NCBI GenBank assembly: GCA_002307375.1
Contig: NTJI01000002.1
Location: 434,001-498,000, forward strand
DNA from: Lysobacteraceae bacterium NML93-0399
GTDB taxonomy: Bacteria; Pseudomonadota; Gammaproteobacteria; Xanthomonadales; Xanthomonadaceae
Length of the DNA stretch: 64,000 nt
Direction: 5' to 3'
Shown here: positions 36,809 through 46,158 of the stretch, piece after piece
Numbering within the stretch: position 1 is the first letter of the stretch
Layout of the letters: each line of letters opens with the position of its first letter
Program-made: the position numbers and the translations under genes
The notes under the pieces: model-generated
What the model saw: only the letters and a program-made list of their open reading frames with translations
What the model was told of the DNA's origin: nothing
The model's database searches: none

Positions 36809-37732
36809 TCAACTTCCGTTCGGAGCCGCCCGCTTCGGCCGTCTGCCTGGCGAGCGGGCACACACATGCGCGGCCAGATGGTCGATGACTCCGCCGGCGA
36901 TGTCGTCGCCCGTGGCCGCCTCGATACCTTCCAGACCGGGCGAGGCGTTGACCTCCAGCACCAGCGGCCCCCGATGCGCGCGGATCAGGTCGACACCGGC
37001 GATGCCCAGGCCGACCACCTGGGCCGCCCGCACGGCGGCGGCGCGCTCGGCGGCCGTGGTCTCGACCGGGCTCGCGATGCCACCGCGATGCAGGTTGGAG
37101 CGGAAGTCGCCGGGCGGCGCCTGGCGCTGCATCGCGCCGATGACCCGGTCGCCGACCACGAAACAGCGCAGGTCGGCGCCCTGCGCTTCGGCGATGAATT
37201 CCTGCACGACGAAACTGGCGTACAGACCGCGCAGGGCCTCGACCACGCCGCGCGAGGCGGACGGTTTTTCGGTCAGCATCACGCCCGCGCCCTGTGTGCC
37301 CTCGTTGAGCTTGATGACGTGCGGCGGCGGGCCGAGCATCGCCAGCAGATCGTCGGTGTCGTCGGGGTTGTCGCCGAACACGGTGACCGGTAGCCCCAGC
37401 CCCTCGGCCGCGAGCAACTGCTGGCACAGCAACTTGTCGCGCGCGCGCGCGAATGCGGCCGATGGATTCGGCGCATAGGTGCCCATCAGCTCGAACTGCC
37501 GCAGCACCGCATTGCCGTAGCGGGTCACCGATGCGGCGAACCTCGGCACGACCGCGTCGTAGCCGGTGATCGGCTTGCCCTTGTAGTGCATCGCAAAGCC
37601 GTCGCTGCTGATGCGCATGTAGCAGCGCAGCGGATCGAGCACACGCACGCTGTGACCGCGCTGGCGCGCTGCCTCGACCAGTCGCCGCGTGGAGTACAGC
37701 TTGGTGTTGCGGGAAAGGATCGCGAGCTTCAT
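36809..37732 (-). CDS. rimK: RimK-like ATP-grasp ligase (ribosomal protein S6 glutamate ligase)
   Basis: 307 residues, the length of E. coli RimK. It starts [20 protein letters not shown], with [21 protein letters not shown], the ATP-binding [38 protein letters not shown] and the C-terminal metal site [15 protein letters not shown]. RimK adds glutamates to the C-terminus of ribosomal protein S6; close relatives act on other substrates. ATG 37732 fits the conserved N-terminus; an upstream Met would add 13 residues. Monocistronic, ended by its own terminator. Confidence 0.93.
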   Translation of the reverse strand: MKLAILSRNTKLYSTRRLVEAARQRGHSVRVLDPLRCYMRISSDGFAMHYKGKPITGYDAVVPRFAASVTRYGNAVLRQFELMGTYAPNPSAAFARARDKLLCQQLLAAEGLGLPVTVFGDNPDDTDDLLAMLGPPPHVIKLNEGTQGAGVMLTEKPSASRGVVEALRGLYASFVVQEFIAEAQGADLRCFVVGDRVIGAMQRQAPPGDFRSNLHRGGIASPVETTAAERAAAVRAAQVVGLGIAGVDLIRAHRGPLVLEVNASPGLEGIEAATGDDIAGGVIDHLAAHVCARSPGRRPKRAAPNGS

Positions 37733-37757
37733 CGAACCACCGGGCCTGGCCGCCAAC

Positions 37758-37789
37758 GAAAACGGCGACACCAGAATGCTGGTGTCGCC
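37758..37789 (-). terminator. Terminator of tRNA-Gly
   Basis: On the minus strand GGCGACACCAG, loop CATT, CTGGTGTCGCC, then GTTTTCGTT: eleven perfect pairs and a T run, 26 nt after the tRNA 3' end. Confidence 0.85.
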
Positions 37790-37814
37790 GCAGGAATGTC
37801 GCGCGTTCTCATCT

Positions 37815-37888
37815 TGGAGCGGGTGATGGGAATCGAACCCACGCTAGCAGCTTGGGAAGCTGCAGTTCTACCATTGAACTACACCCGC
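37815..37888 (-). tRNA. tRNA-Gly (anticodon CCC)
   Basis: The minus strand folds into a full cloverleaf: acceptor GCGGGTG/CACCCGC, D-arm GTTC-AATGGTA-GAAC, anticodon arm GCAGC-TTCCCAA-GCTGC (anticodon CCC, reading GGG), T-arm with GGGTTCGATTCCC and an encoded 3' TCCA. 74 nt with CCA. Confidence 0.97.
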
Positions 37889-37965
37889 GACAGGCGGCCA
37901 GTCTATGCCGGCCCCGCGCGCATTGGCAACGGCGCCGCGCAGGCGCTGCTACCGTTGCAGCTCCC

Positions 37966-39819
37966 TCAGAAGCCGGCGCCGATGGTGGCGAACGCCGTGG
38001 TGTGGCTGCCGGCCTTCTGGCCGATGGTCAGGCTGGCGCCGATGTTGGCCTCCAGACCGAACAGCATGGTCTGCGTGCCCAGCGTCGCCGTGGCGTAGCT
38101 GTCGTCGTAGCCGCGCGCCGGCACCGCATAGGGCAGCGTCGAGGGCAGCGACTGGGCCTGTGCAAACGCCTGCGTCGGTGCATCCTCGAACTCGCGGTCC
38201 ACGGTCAGGCGCGCATACGGCCGGAACGCATCGCTGGCGGCATAGGCGAACTGCCAGCCGGCGCTGCCGATCAGCGAGTCGATGTCCTGCGACGGGTACG
38301 CCAGCGAGCTCGACAGCGTCGGGTCGCTTTCGGCGAAACCGTCGAGCTTGATGCGCTGGGCGACCAGCGACAGCACCGGGCCGTGCTGCAGGGCGCCCGT
38401 GCCGAAGTTCCAGCCCGCGCCGATCGCCGCGGTCACATTGCTGCCGTCGGCCTGGCCGCTGTGCACTCGGGTGGCCGGCCCAATCTGCACGGTGCGGTCG
38501 ATGTCGAAGTCGAGCCAGGTGTAGCTGAGCTGCGCATTGACCCAGGCGCCACCGTCCGCGCGCCAGCCCACGAAACCGCCCACTGTCGCTTCGCTCTGGT
38601 CCCAGCTGCCCCGGCGCAGGCCCCAGTCGTTGCCCTGCTTGCCGTAGCCGACAAAGCCACCGAACGTGGTGTTGCCCGAGGTCCAGTCCAGGCCGGCGGT
38701 CAGCGCCGGGCCGACACCGTCGTAGGCGTCGCCGTGGTCGTAGCGCTGTATGTCGGCGCGCACATCGGCCCACCAGCTGCGGCCTTCCGCACGCGCCGGC
38801 GCCAGGCTCAGGCGGTTGTGGATGCGGTCGGCGCGGGCGCGGCCGGTCATCGCGGCCGACTGCGGCAGCACTGCGATCTGCTGCGGGCCATCGATCATCG
38901 CCACTGCGAGGTCGGCGATCATCTCGTGCGCCCGCGCGGCCGGATGCACCCCGTCGGCGAACAGATAGGTATCGGCCGCCGAAGGCGTGACATAGGAGTT
39001 CGGGTTGCAGAACAGCGACGAATCGCCTGCCGGCGCCGGCTGCGGACGGCAGGCAGCCGAGGTGACGTTGGCAAAGCCGTACATCGCCGGGTCCGCGGAC
39101 ACTTCCTGCAGGAAGCTGAAGGTGTCGACCGGGATCACCCGCAGGCCCTGGCTGGCGAGGCCGTCGTATAGCGCAGCGTTGTAGGTGGTGGCGAGCGTCG
39201 TCGCCAGGCCCATCGCGGCAGCGCCGCCGGCGCGCGACTGCGGCGTCAGGCCGATGTCGGGGATCGACGGCACCAGCACGTACTGCGCACCGGCGCTGTG
39301 CAGGGCGCCGACGATGCCGACCTGCGCGGTGACGGCCGAGCCTATGATCTGCTGGGCCTGCGCCGGATTGGCGGCCACGGCGAACAGATCGTTCGCGCCG
39401 CCCCATACCGTGTACAGCGCATTGGCGTCGGCGCGGCCGCCGTTCGCCGACAGATAGGTTTCGAACTGGCTGACCAGCGACGGCGTCGGACCCAGCGGAC
39501 CGAGCGCGTCGACGCCCACGCGGGCACCGCCGACGGCGTAGTTGTCGCCGCCCTGGCCATTGCCGTTCGGATCGGCGCGCGTGCCGTAGCGGCGGGCGAC
39601 GTGCTCGGCCCAGGTCAGGCCCGGATTGGTGGTGAACCGGCCGAGGATCGAACCCGGAGCGCCGATCGCGCCGATCACGACCGGGCGGAAGTGGCCCGAG
39701 TCGGTGAGGCTGTCGCCGAAGAAGACCGTGCGCGAAAACGGCTCGGCGGCGACGGCGGGAAGGGCGGCGGCCGCGGCAAGCGCGACGGCGAGTGCGGCAC
39801 GGATGGGCCTGGATGACAT
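37966..39819 (-). CDS. Autotransporter GDSL/SGNH lipase-esterase
   Basis: 617 residues. A signal peptide (MSSRPIRAALAVALAAAAAL) precedes an SGNH hydrolase (residues 26-325) with block I FFGDSLTDSG, block III WGGANDLF and block V FADGVHPAARAHE, giving the Ser and Asp/His of the active site. The last 270 residues form an autotransporter beta-barrel (alternating aromatic strands, ending ATIGAGF with terminal Phe). The layout matches EstA of Pseudomonas, an outer-membrane-anchored esterase linked to rhamnolipid and motility traits. ATG 39819 has GAGGAG 7-8 nt upstream. Confidence 0.93.
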   Translation of the reverse strand: MSSRPIRAALAVALAAAAALPAVAAEPFSRTVFFGDSLTDSGHFRPVVIGAIGAPGSILGRFTTNPGLTWAEHVARRYGTRADPNGNGQGGDNYAVGGARVGVDALGPLGPTPSLVSQFETYLSANGGRADANALYTVWGGANDLFAVAANPAQAQQIIGSAVTAQVGIVGALHSAGAQYVLVPSIPDIGLTPQSRAGGAAAMGLATTLATTYNAALYDGLASQGLRVIPVDTFSFLQEVSADPAMYGFANVTSAACRPQPAPAGDSSLFCNPNSYVTPSAADTYLFADGVHPAARAHEMIADLAVAMIDGPQQIAVLPQSAAMTGRARADRIHNRLSLAPARAEGRSWWADVRADIQRYDHGDAYDGVGPALTAGLDWTSGNTTFGGFVGYGKQGNDWGLRRGSWDQSEATVGGFVGWRADGGAWVNAQLSYTWLDFDIDRTVQIGPATRVHSGQADGSNVTAAIGAGWNFGTGALQHGPVLSLVAQRIKLDGFAESDPTLSSSLAYPSQDIDSLIGSAGWQFAYAASDAFRPYARLTVDREFEDAPTQAFAQAQSLPSTLPYAVPARGYDDSYATATLGTQTMLFGLEANIGASLTIGQKAGSHTTAFATIGAGF

Positions 39820-39966
39820 CGGGTTCTCTCCTCAATTCGATACGTTGGCCGGCGCGTTCCCCCCGGTCCGTCCGGCCTCCGTGGGCCGAACCGCGGGATG
39901 ATCCCACGCAGCGGACGTCCGGCGCACGCCGCGCCGCCGCAGGGTGCACGTCAACGCGCCAGCGGC

Positions 39967-39972
39967 GACAAT
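39967..39972 (+). promoter_or_regulatory. -10 element (GACAAT) for leaderless thiS mRNA
   Basis: GACAAT ends exactly six nt before ATG 39979; the spacer CGGCGC has no ribosome site. Confidence 0.5.
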
Positions 39973-39978
39973 CGGCGC

Positions 39979-40179
39979 ATGGACATCCAGCTCAACGGCG
40001 AGCCGCTCGCCATCGAAACGCCCTGCTCGCTTGCGATGCTGCTCGAACGCCAGGGTTTGGCCGGTCGACGCGTCGCGATCGAGGTCAACGGCGAAATCGT
40101 GCCGCGCGCGCGGCACGACACCCACCAGCTCGCCGGCGGCGATCGCGTGGAGATCGTCCACGCACTCGGCGGCGGCTGA
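39979..40179 (+). CDS. thiS: Sulfur carrier protein ThiS
   Basis: 66 residues of the ubiquitin-like ThiS fold: MDIQLNGEPLAIETPCSLAM start, VAIEVNGEIVPRARH in the centre and the C-terminal VEIVHALGGG, whose last Gly is adenylated and thiocarboxylated to donate sulfur for the thiazole ring. The start is fixed by the conserved N-terminus. It is followed, after a 172-bp gap with no gene, by thiG on the same strand. Confidence 0.95.
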   Translation: MDIQLNGEPLAIETPCSLAMLLERQGLAGRRVAIEVNGEIVPRARHDTHQLAGGDRVEIVHALGGG

Positions 40180-40339
40180 GCGTCCGCCTCCCAGGTCACC
40201 CGGTGCCTGACGTGCGCGAGGCTGTCGATCCCGGGCCGCACCTGCCATCGCGTGCAGCCGTCGAACACTTCGGGCCGATGATCCACGCCAGATGCCAACG
40301 AGGCGCTGACGCATGCCCGCACACCACGTCCGCATCAGC

Positions 40340-40345
40340 GATAAT
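40340..40345 (+). promoter_or_regulatory. -10 element (GATAAT) for leaderless thiG mRNA
   Basis: GATAAT ends exactly six nt before ATG 40352; the spacer CCTCCG is not a ribosome site. It suggests thiG has its own promoter rather than depending only on thiS. Confidence 0.5.
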
Positions 40346-40351
40346 CCTCCG

Positions 40352-41149
40352 ATGACCACCGAATCGCGCTCCGATGCCGGCCTCGTCGTCGCCGGCAAGA
40401 CCTACCGTTCCCGCCTGCTGACCGGCACCGGCAAGTTCAAGGACCTGGACGAGACCCGCCTGGCCACAGAGGCCGCGGGCGCGGACATCGTCACCGTCGC
40501 CATCCGCCGCACCAACATCGGCCAGGATCCGAACGAGCCGAACCTGCTCGACGTACTGCCGCCGGACCGCTACACCATCCTGCCCAACACCGCCGGCTGC
40601 TACACGGCCGAAGACGCGGTGCGCACCTGCCGCCTTGCGCGCGAACTGCTCGACGGCCACAACCTGACCAAGCTCGAGGTGCTGGGCGACCAGCGCACGC
40701 TGTTCCCGGATGTGGTGCAGACGCTGAAAGCGGCCGAGCAGCTGGTCAAGGACGGCTTCGACGTCATGGTCTACACCTCGGACGATCCGATCCTGGCAAA
40801 GCGCCTGGAGGAAATCGGCTGCGCGGCGGTGATGCCGCTGGCCGCGCCGATCGGCTCGGGTCTGGGCATCCAGAACAAGTACAACCTCATCGAGATCATC
40901 GAGAACGCCAAGGTGCCGATCATCGTCGATGCCGGCGTGGGTACCGCGTCCGATGCCGCGATCGCGATGGAGCTCGGCTGCGACGGCGTGCTGATGAACA
41001 CCGCGATCGCCGGTGCCCGCAACCCGGTGTTGATGGCCAGCGCGATGCGCAAGGCGGTCGAAGCCGGTCGCGAGGCGTTCCTGGCGGGGCGGATTGCGCG
41101 CAAGCGTTTCGCCAGCGCCTCGTCGCCGGTCGACGGTCTGCTGGGCTGA
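40352..41149 (+). CDS. thiG: Thiazole synthase ThiG
   Basis: 265 residues of a TIM barrel with [31 protein letters not shown], the Schiff-base Lys in [28 protein letters not shown] and [20 protein letters not shown]. It condenses deoxyxylulose phosphate, the ThiH/ThiO glycine imine and ThiS thiocarboxylate to the thiazole of thiamine. An upstream in-frame ATG (40313) would precede the -10 element and is not favoured. trmB follows after 10 bp. Confidence 0.96.
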   Translation: MTTESRSDAGLVVAGKTYRSRLLTGTGKFKDLDETRLATEAAGADIVTVAIRRTNIGQDPNEPNLLDVLPPDRYTILPNTAGCYTAEDAVRTCRLARELLDGHNLTKLEVLGDQRTLFPDVVQTLKAAEQLVKDGFDVMVYTSDDPILAKRLEEIGCAAVMPLAAPIGSGLGIQNKYNLIEIIENAKVPIIVDAGVGTASDAAIAMELGCDGVLMNTAIAGARNPVLMASAMRKAVEAGREAFLAGRIARKRFASASSPVDGLLG

Positions 41150-41159
41150 TCGACGCGCG

Positions 41160-41897
41160 ATGACCAACCCGTTTTCCAGCGAAGGCGCCAAGGCCCCGCC
41201 CAAACCGTTCACGGTGACCGAGGGTCGGCGCGAGATCCGCAGCTTCGTGCTGCGACAGGGCCGTTTCACGCCCGCCCAGCAGCGCGCGTTCGACGACGCC
41301 TGGCCCCACTTCGGCCTGGATTACACCGGCGAGCCCAAGGATTTCGACGCGGTCTTCGGCCGCAATGCGCCGCGCATCGTCGAAATCGGCTTCGGCAACG
41401 GCGCCGCGCTGCGCCACTCGGTGCAGCTGGACCCGGCGCGCGACCACATCGGCATCGAGGTGCACGCGCCGGGCGTTGGCCGCGTGCTCAATGCCCTGCG
41501 CGAGGACGGCAACCGCAATGTGCGCGTCTACCACCACGACGCGGTCGAAGTGCTGGAGCGCGAAGTCGCCGACGGTTCGCTCGACGAGATCCGCATCTAT
41601 TTTCCCGACCCCTGGCACAAGAAGCGGCACAACAAGCGCCGGCTGGTGAAGCCCGAGTTCGCCGCCCTGCTGGTGCGCAAGCTGCGTGCCGATGGCCGCC
41701 TGCACCTGGCCACCGACTGGGCCGACTACGCCGAGCAGATGTGGGACGTGCTCGACGCCACCCCGGGGCTTCGCAACCGCGCCGGCCCGCGCGGCCACGT
41801 CCCTCGCCCGCCCTGGCGCCCGCAGACGCACTTCGAGACGCGCGGACAGAAGCTCGGACACGGGGTGTGGGATCTGATCTACGACCGGGATTCGTGA
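41160..41897 (+). CDS. trmB: tRNA (guanine-N7)-methyltransferase
   Basis: 245 residues. Family landmarks: [19 protein letters not shown], the SAM motif [29 protein letters not shown], and the catalytic [18 protein letters not shown]. It forms m7G46 in tRNA variable loops. Start ATG 41160 is 10 bp after thiG, likely co-transcribed. Its stop codon lies inside a heptamer repeat (GATTCGT). Confidence 0.96.
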   Translation: MTNPFSSEGAKAPPKPFTVTEGRREIRSFVLRQGRFTPAQQRAFDDAWPHFGLDYTGEPKDFDAVFGRNAPRIVEIGFGNGAALRHSVQLDPARDHIGIEVHAPGVGRVLNALREDGNRNVRVYHHDAVEVLEREVADGSLDEIRIYFPDPWHKKRHNKRRLVKPEFAALLVRKLRADGRLHLATDWADYAEQMWDVLDATPGLRNRAGPRGHVPRPPWRPQTHFETRGQKLGHGVWDLIYDRDS

Positions 41898-41915
41898 TTC
41901 GTGATTCGTGATTCG
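41889..41915 (+). repeat. Four tandem GATTCGT heptamers across the trmB stop
   Basis: GATTCGT is repeated three full times plus GATTCG. The trmB stop TGA is formed at the junction of the first two copies, so copy-number changes would leave the protein unaltered. The following gap to 42074 (176 bp) holds nothing else I can name. Confidence 0.85.
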
Positions 41916-42073
41916 AAACGGCGGCATTGCGGCCCCCCGGCAACTTGCGGGAATCGCCGTTCGCACGGATCACGGCACGCGCACGGCGCTGGCTCCAACG
42001 TCGAGCCGCTGTTCGAATCACCGCGTTCGACTGACGCACATCCGGTCATCTCCCATCACCAATCACGGCGCTG

Positions 42074-43918
42074 ATGGACACCGCGCTCGCGCTCACCACC
42101 GACATGAAGATCGTCCTGGCCCTGGTGGGCCTGACGATGGTGCTGTTCGTGTTCCAGCGCGTGCGTGCCGACCTCGTCGCGCTGGTGGTGCTGGTGATGC
42201 TGGGCCTGACCGGCCTGGTCGCGCCCGAAGACGTGTTCAACGGCTTTTCGTCGAACGCGACGATCAGCGTCATCGCCACGATGATCCTCGGCATGGGCCT
42301 GGACCGCACCGGCGCGCTCAACCGGCTTGCCGGCTGGCTGCTGCGGCGTGCGAAGGGGCGCGAGGACCGTCTGCTGATGCTGACCTCGGGCATCGCCGGC
42401 CTCAATTCCTCGGTGATGCAGAACCCGTCGGTGATGGCCCTCTACATGCCGGTTGCCGCGCGTCTGGCCTCGCGCTCGGGCCTGCGTCTGGCGCAGATGC
42501 TGCTGCCGATCTGCGTGGCGATCGTCATGGGCGGCACGCTGACGATGGTGGGCTCCTCGCCGCTGATTCTGCTCAACGATCTGTTGACCGCGGCCAACGC
42601 CAATCTGCCGTCGGGCTCGGCGACGCTGGAATCGTTGAACATGTTCGCGCCACTGCCGATCGGTCTCGTCCTGCTGGCCGCGGCCCTTGCCTACTTCCAT
42701 TTCCGCGGCAGCCGCCAGCTGCGCGAGCTCGGCGATGGCGGCGACGGCGTCACACCGGCGCGCACGCAGAGCTACTTCGCCAGCGCCTACGGCATCGAAG
42801 GCGACGTGTTCGAACTGGTGGTCACGGCCGAGAGCCCGCTGGTGGGCATGACCTTCGGCGAGGCCGAGGCCATCCACGACGCGCCGGTGCTGCTGGCGCT
42901 CAAGTCCGAGAACGATTCGCGGCTGGCGCCGCCGGCCGACGCGCGCATCTGGGTCGGCAGTGTGATCGGTGCGATGGGCCCGCGGCGGCAGGTCGCCGAT
43001 TTCGCGCAGAACCAGTTCCTGCGCCTGAGCACGCGGCTGCGCCACTTCGGTGATCTGTTCAATCCCAGCCGCGCCGGCATCGCCGAGGCGGTGGTGCCGC
43101 CGACCTCGAAGTTCATCGGCAAGTCGGCGTCCGAGCTGAGCCTGCGCAAGGAATACGGCGTGCGGTTGCTTGCGATCAACCGCGACAAGCAGGTCATCCG
43201 CGAGAACATCCGCACCATGCCGCTGCGCGCGGGCGACATGCTGGTGCTGCACAGCATCTGGCAGGACCTGGCCAAGACCGCCAAATCGCTCGACTTCATC
43301 ATCGTCACCGACTACCCCAAGGGCGAGCAGCGGCCGCACAAGTTCAAGGTGGCGATGGTGATCTTCGCCGTCACCCTGCTGATCGCGCTGTCCTCGCGCG
43401 TGCCCACGTCGGTGGCGCTGATGTCGGGGGTGGCCGGCATGCTGGTGTTCGGCGTGCTGAAGATGGACGAGGCCTACAGCGCGATCAACTGGAAGACCGT
43501 ATTCCTGATGGCCTGCCTGATTCCGCTGGGCTGGGCGATGGATTCCAGCGGCGCGGCGGCGTGGGTCGCGGGGCACACGATCGAACGGCTGCCCCAGGGC
43601 CTGCCGATCTGGGTGCTGGAAATCGCGGTCGCACTGCTGACCGCGGCCTTCTCGATGGTCATCAGCCACGTCGGCGCGACGATCGTCGTGGTGCCGCTGG
43701 CGATCAATCTCGCACTCGCGGTCGGCGGCAACCCGACCGCGTTCGCACTGATCGTCGCGTTGTCGGCCTCCAACAACTTCGTGACCCAGTCCAACCCGGT
43801 GATGTCGATGATCATCGGCCCGGCCGGTTACAAGGCGCGAGAGCTGTGGAAGATCGGCCTGCCGATTTCGCTGATCTACACCGCCATCGTCGTGGCGATG
43901 GTCAATCTGCTGTTCTGA
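42074..43918 (+). CDS. SLC13-family permease with central TrkA_C domains
   Basis: 614 residues. The N-terminal five to six helices include VFNGFSSNATISVIATMILG and SVMQNPSVMALYMPVA; a central soluble part (about 230-425) shows two RCK_C/TrkA_C-like modules (GDVFELVVTAESPLVGMTFGEA; SKFIGKSASELSLRKEYGVR...LRAGDMLVLHS); the C-terminal helices carry VISHVGATIVVVPLAINLAL and SASNNFVTQSNPVMSM. Such DASS/SLC13 transporters import anions such as sulfate or dicarboxylates; TrkA_C modules may sense nucleotides. Substrate unresolved. ATG 42074 has no clear ribosome site. Confidence 0.88.
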   Translation: MDTALALTTDMKIVLALVGLTMVLFVFQRVRADLVALVVLVMLGLTGLVAPEDVFNGFSSNATISVIATMILGMGLDRTGALNRLAGWLLRRAKGREDRLLMLTSGIAGLNSSVMQNPSVMALYMPVAARLASRSGLRLAQMLLPICVAIVMGGTLTMVGSSPLILLNDLLTAANANLPSGSATLESLNMFAPLPIGLVLLAAALAYFHFRGSRQLRELGDGGDGVTPARTQSYFASAYGIEGDVFELVVTAESPLVGMTFGEAEAIHDAPVLLALKSENDSRLAPPADARIWVGSVIGAMGPRRQVADFAQNQFLRLSTRLRHFGDLFNPSRAGIAEAVVPPTSKFIGKSASELSLRKEYGVRLLAINRDKQVIRENIRTMPLRAGDMLVLHSIWQDLAKTAKSLDFIIVTDYPKGEQRPHKFKVAMVIFAVTLLIALSSRVPTSVALMSGVAGMLVFGVLKMDEAYSAINWKTVFLMACLIPLGWAMDSSGAAAWVAGHTIERLPQGLPIWVLEIAVALLTAAFSMVISHVGATIVVVPLAINLALAVGGNPTAFALIVALSASNNFVTQSNPVMSMIIGPAGYKARELWKIGLPISLIYTAIVVAMVNLLF

Positions 43919-44027
43919 GGGCCGTCGGAACACGTCTCTTCGTGCCCGTCACGGCCGCGAAAGCGGGAAAATTCTTCAACAGCCGAGGCGGTCATCGAGT
44001 GCCTCAACCCTTTTGAGCCCGAAGACG

Positions 44028-44053
44028 CTGGATGCCCGCGTTCGCGGGAATGA
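44028..44053. repeat. Single intergenic hairpin of the ATGCCCGCGTTCGCGGGAATGACGG type
   Basis: CTGGATGCCCGCG-TT-CGCGGGAATGACGG is a short palindromic repeat familiar from xanthomonad and other proteobacterial intergenic regions. It sits in the 151-bp gap between the convergent SLC13 and Rieske genes and may end transcripts. Confidence 0.6.
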
Positions 44054-44069
44054 CGGTCTGTTCGGCGGG

Positions 44070-44429
44070 TCAATCTTCGCCGAGCAGCACCTGGCCGTCG
44101 CGCACCGACACCGGTACCGCGCGCAGCGATTCACCCTTGCACGGGCCAGCGACGCAGACACCGTCGACCAGCGAAAAGCTCGCGCCGTGCGCAGCGCAGA
44201 CCAGATCGCCCGCCTTGGACTTGAGGAATTGCCCGGGTGCCCAGTCGAGACGACGGCCGGCGTGGGGGCAGATGTTCAACCACGCCCGTACGCGCATGCC
44301 ATCGCGATGCAGTACCAGCGATTCGGCTTCGCCGTCGACGCGCGCCTCCACTTCGGCGAATCCGCCATCGGCGATCGCATCGAGCGCCAGCAGCGACGTA
44401 GCGTTATCACGCGAATTTAACGATTGCAT
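44070..44429 (-). CDS. Rieske [2Fe-2S] ferredoxin-like protein
   Basis: 119 residues. The cluster ligands are clear: CPH in NICPHAGRRLDW and CAAH in LVCAAHGASFSL, with a third Cys-containing segment VCVAGPCKGESLRAVPV typical of the Rieske fold. It has no membrane segment, so it is a soluble NirD/BphF-like electron carrier. ATG 44429 has GGAG 5 nt upstream. No oxygenase or reductase gene lies next to it; its redox partner is unknown. Confidence 0.9.
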   Translation of the reverse strand: MQSLNSRDNATSLLALDAIADGGFAEVEARVDGEAESLVLHRDGMRVRAWLNICPHAGRRLDWAPGQFLKSKAGDLVCAAHGASFSLVDGVCVAGPCKGESLRAVPVSVRDGQVLLGED

Positions 44430-44508
44430 TACAACTCCGGTCGTGGCCCCGCCGATACTGGTGACCGGCCAGACAGGCCGCAATTGTGTCACGACGTTCA
44501 AGAGCCCC

Positions 44509-44802
44509 ATGTCCAACGCCTTCTTCCGCGATCTCCATGCCCGATTCGACGCCTCCGGCGTGCGCGCGATGTTCGCGCCGCGCAAGCCGCGTCACCCTCT
44601 GCTGCGCATCGCGCTGGGGCTGGTCGGCGTGGCGATGCTGGCGGTGCTGCTGGTCGCCGGCGTCTTTATCGGCGCTGCGATGATCCTGTTCGGCATCGCC
44701 CGGCGCCTGCTGGTGCGCCAGCCGGCCCCCCGCCGCGACGCGCCCATCGTCGATGCCGAGTACCGCGTGGTCCGCAACCGCGACCACGCCGCCCTGCGCT
44801 GA
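44509..44802 (+). CDS. Small membrane protein, unidentified
   Basis: 97 residues. A basic, amphipathic N-terminus (MSNAFFRDLHARFDASGVRA) is followed by one long hydrophobic segment (residues 36-62, ALGLVGVAMLAVLLVAGVFI) and a basic tail with VDAEYRVVRNRDHAALR. No family recognised. It is divergent from the Rieske gene (79 bp) and precedes the FAH-family gene by 67 bp. No good ribosome site is visible, so the start is tentative. Confidence 0.65.
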   Translation: MSNAFFRDLHARFDASGVRAMFAPRKPRHPLLRIALGLVGVAMLAVLLVAGVFIGAAMILFGIARRLLVRQPAPRRDAPIVDAEYRVVRNRDHAALR

Positions 44803-44869
44803 TCCCGCGACGGCTCCGGCGCCGCGCGCATTCTTCCATCCCGATGGCGCGCCGCGCCGAGGACCCGCG

Positions 44870-45595
44870 ATGACCGATCCCGCGCGCGATGTCGTGCCCG
44901 CTCCCCCGCCCACGCGCATCGCCGTGCGCGGTGGCGGGCATTTCCCGGTGCGCCGTATCTATTGTGTCGGCCGCAATTTCGCCGACCACGCCAGGGAAAT
45001 GGGCGCGCAGGCGCCGGCCTCGAAGGCCGATCGCGGCACGCCGGTGTTCTTCGCCAAGCCCGCCGATGCGATCGTGACCTCCGGGGACGTGCCCTATCCG
45101 AGTGCGACGCAGGATCTGCATCACGAGGTCGAACTGGTGGTGGCACTGGGCGCCGACGCGCCGCAGGGTGTGCTGGCAGTCGAGGACGCACAGGCGCTGG
45201 TGTTCGGCTATACCGTCGGCCTCGATCTCACCCGCCGGGATCTGCAGGCCGTCGCGAAGGCCAAGGGTCTGCCGTGGGATGTCTCCAAGGGATTCGATGC
45301 CTCCGCGCCGGCCGGCGAACTCGTGCCTGCGGCCGAAGTCGGCGCGCTCGCCGCGCGCACGCTGTCGCTGGAGGTCAACGGCGAACGTCGGCAGTCCTCG
45401 ACGCTCGATGCGTTGATCTGGGACGTGCCCGAAATCCTGCACGAGCTGTCGAAACTGTTCGCGCTGCGCGCCGGCGACCTCGTCTTCATGGGTACGCCCG
45501 CCGGCGTGGCGGCGCTGCAAGCGGGTGACCGCTGCATCGCCCGGCTCGACGACGTGGTGGAACTGCACTGCCGGATCACTTCCCCGTCGCTATAG
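44870..45595 (+). CDS. Fumarylacetoacetate hydrolase (FAH) family protein
   Basis: 241 residues. The fold's landmarks are present: IYCVGRNFADHAREMG, FAKPADAIV, LHHEVELVVALG (metal-binding Glu), YTVGLDLTRRDLQ, and VFMGTPAGVAALQAGD. Members near this sequence (YcgM-like) hydrolyse fumarylpyruvate/acylpyruvates or decarboxylate oxaloacetate. ATG 44870 has GAGGA 6 nt upstream. The stop TAG is part of a TATAGT that may serve as -10 for mscL. Confidence 0.9.
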   Translation: MTDPARDVVPAPPPTRIAVRGGGHFPVRRIYCVGRNFADHAREMGAQAPASKADRGTPVFFAKPADAIVTSGDVPYPSATQDLHHEVELVVALGADAPQGVLAVEDAQALVFGYTVGLDLTRRDLQAVAKAKGLPWDVSKGFDASAPAGELVPAAEVGALAARTLSLEVNGERRQSSTLDALIWDVPEILHELSKLFALRAGDLVFMGTPAGVAALQAGDRCIARLDDVVELHCRITSPSL

Positions 45596-45596
45596 T
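45591..45596 (+). promoter_or_regulatory. -10 element (TATAGT) for mscL
   Basis: TATAGT overlaps the stop of the FAH-family gene and would start transcription near 45603, leaving a 30-nt leader with AGGAG before ATG 45633. No clear -35. Confidence 0.45.
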
Positions 45597-45632
45597 CGCC
45601 GCCGTTTTCCCACTACAGCGCAGGAGTGACCC

Positions 45633-46061
45633 ATGGGCATATTGGCCGAGTTCAAGGAGTTCGCGGTCCGCGGCAACGTGATCGATCTTGCCGTGGGCGT
45701 CGTCATCGGCGCTTCGTTCGGCAAGATCGTCACCGCCCTGGTCGACCAGATCATCATGCCGCCGATCGGGTGGCTGATCGGCAATGTCGATTTCACCGAA
45801 CTGGCCATCACCCTGCGCGCGGCCTCGGTCGACGCCGCCACTGGTGAAGAGATTCCCGCGGTCGTGATCGGCTACGGCATCTTCATCAACACGATCATCC
45901 AGTTCACCATCGTCGCGTTCGCGATCTTCCTTGCGGTGAAGTTCATCAATCGTCTCAAGCGCAAGCAGGCCGAAGCGCCGGAACCGGCCAAGCCGGCCGA
46001 GCCGAGCGAGGAAGTGAAGCTGCTGCGCGAGATTCGCGATTCGCTGCAGAAGCAGCCCTGA
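45633..46061 (+). CDS. mscL: Large-conductance mechanosensitive channel MscL
   Basis: 142 residues. N-terminal amphipathic [22 protein letters not shown]1 [20 protein letters not shown] with the pore-lining Gly/Ala pattern, a periplasmic loop, TM2 ([20 protein letters not shown]) and the charged cytoplasmic helix ([11 protein letters not shown]). It forms a pentameric pore that opens on hypo-osmotic shock. It has a good ribosome site (AGGAG) and is followed by a terminator. Confidence 0.98.
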   Translation: MGILAEFKEFAVRGNVIDLAVGVVIGASFGKIVTALVDQIIMPPIGWLIGNVDFTELAITLRAASVDAATGEEIPAVVIGYGIFINTIIQFTIVAFAIFLAVKFINRLKRKQAEAPEPAKPAEPSEEVKLLREIRDSLQKQP

Positions 46062-46092
46062 CGCTTCGTTCCAGCAACGCTTTCGCAATCCG

Positions 46093-46130
46093 ACGGGCCG
46101 CGGGCGACAATGCCGCGGCCCGTTTCCGTT
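46093..46130 (+). terminator. Rho-independent terminator of mscL
   Basis: ACGGGCCGCGG (46093-46103), loop GCGACAATG, CCGCGGCCCGT (46113-46123), then TTCCGTTT. Eleven perfect pairs. The loop contains GACAAT, a sequence used as a -10 elsewhere in this window. Confidence 0.8.
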
Positions 46131-46158
46131 TGCCGCCCATCTTTCAGGAGCCGCTCGC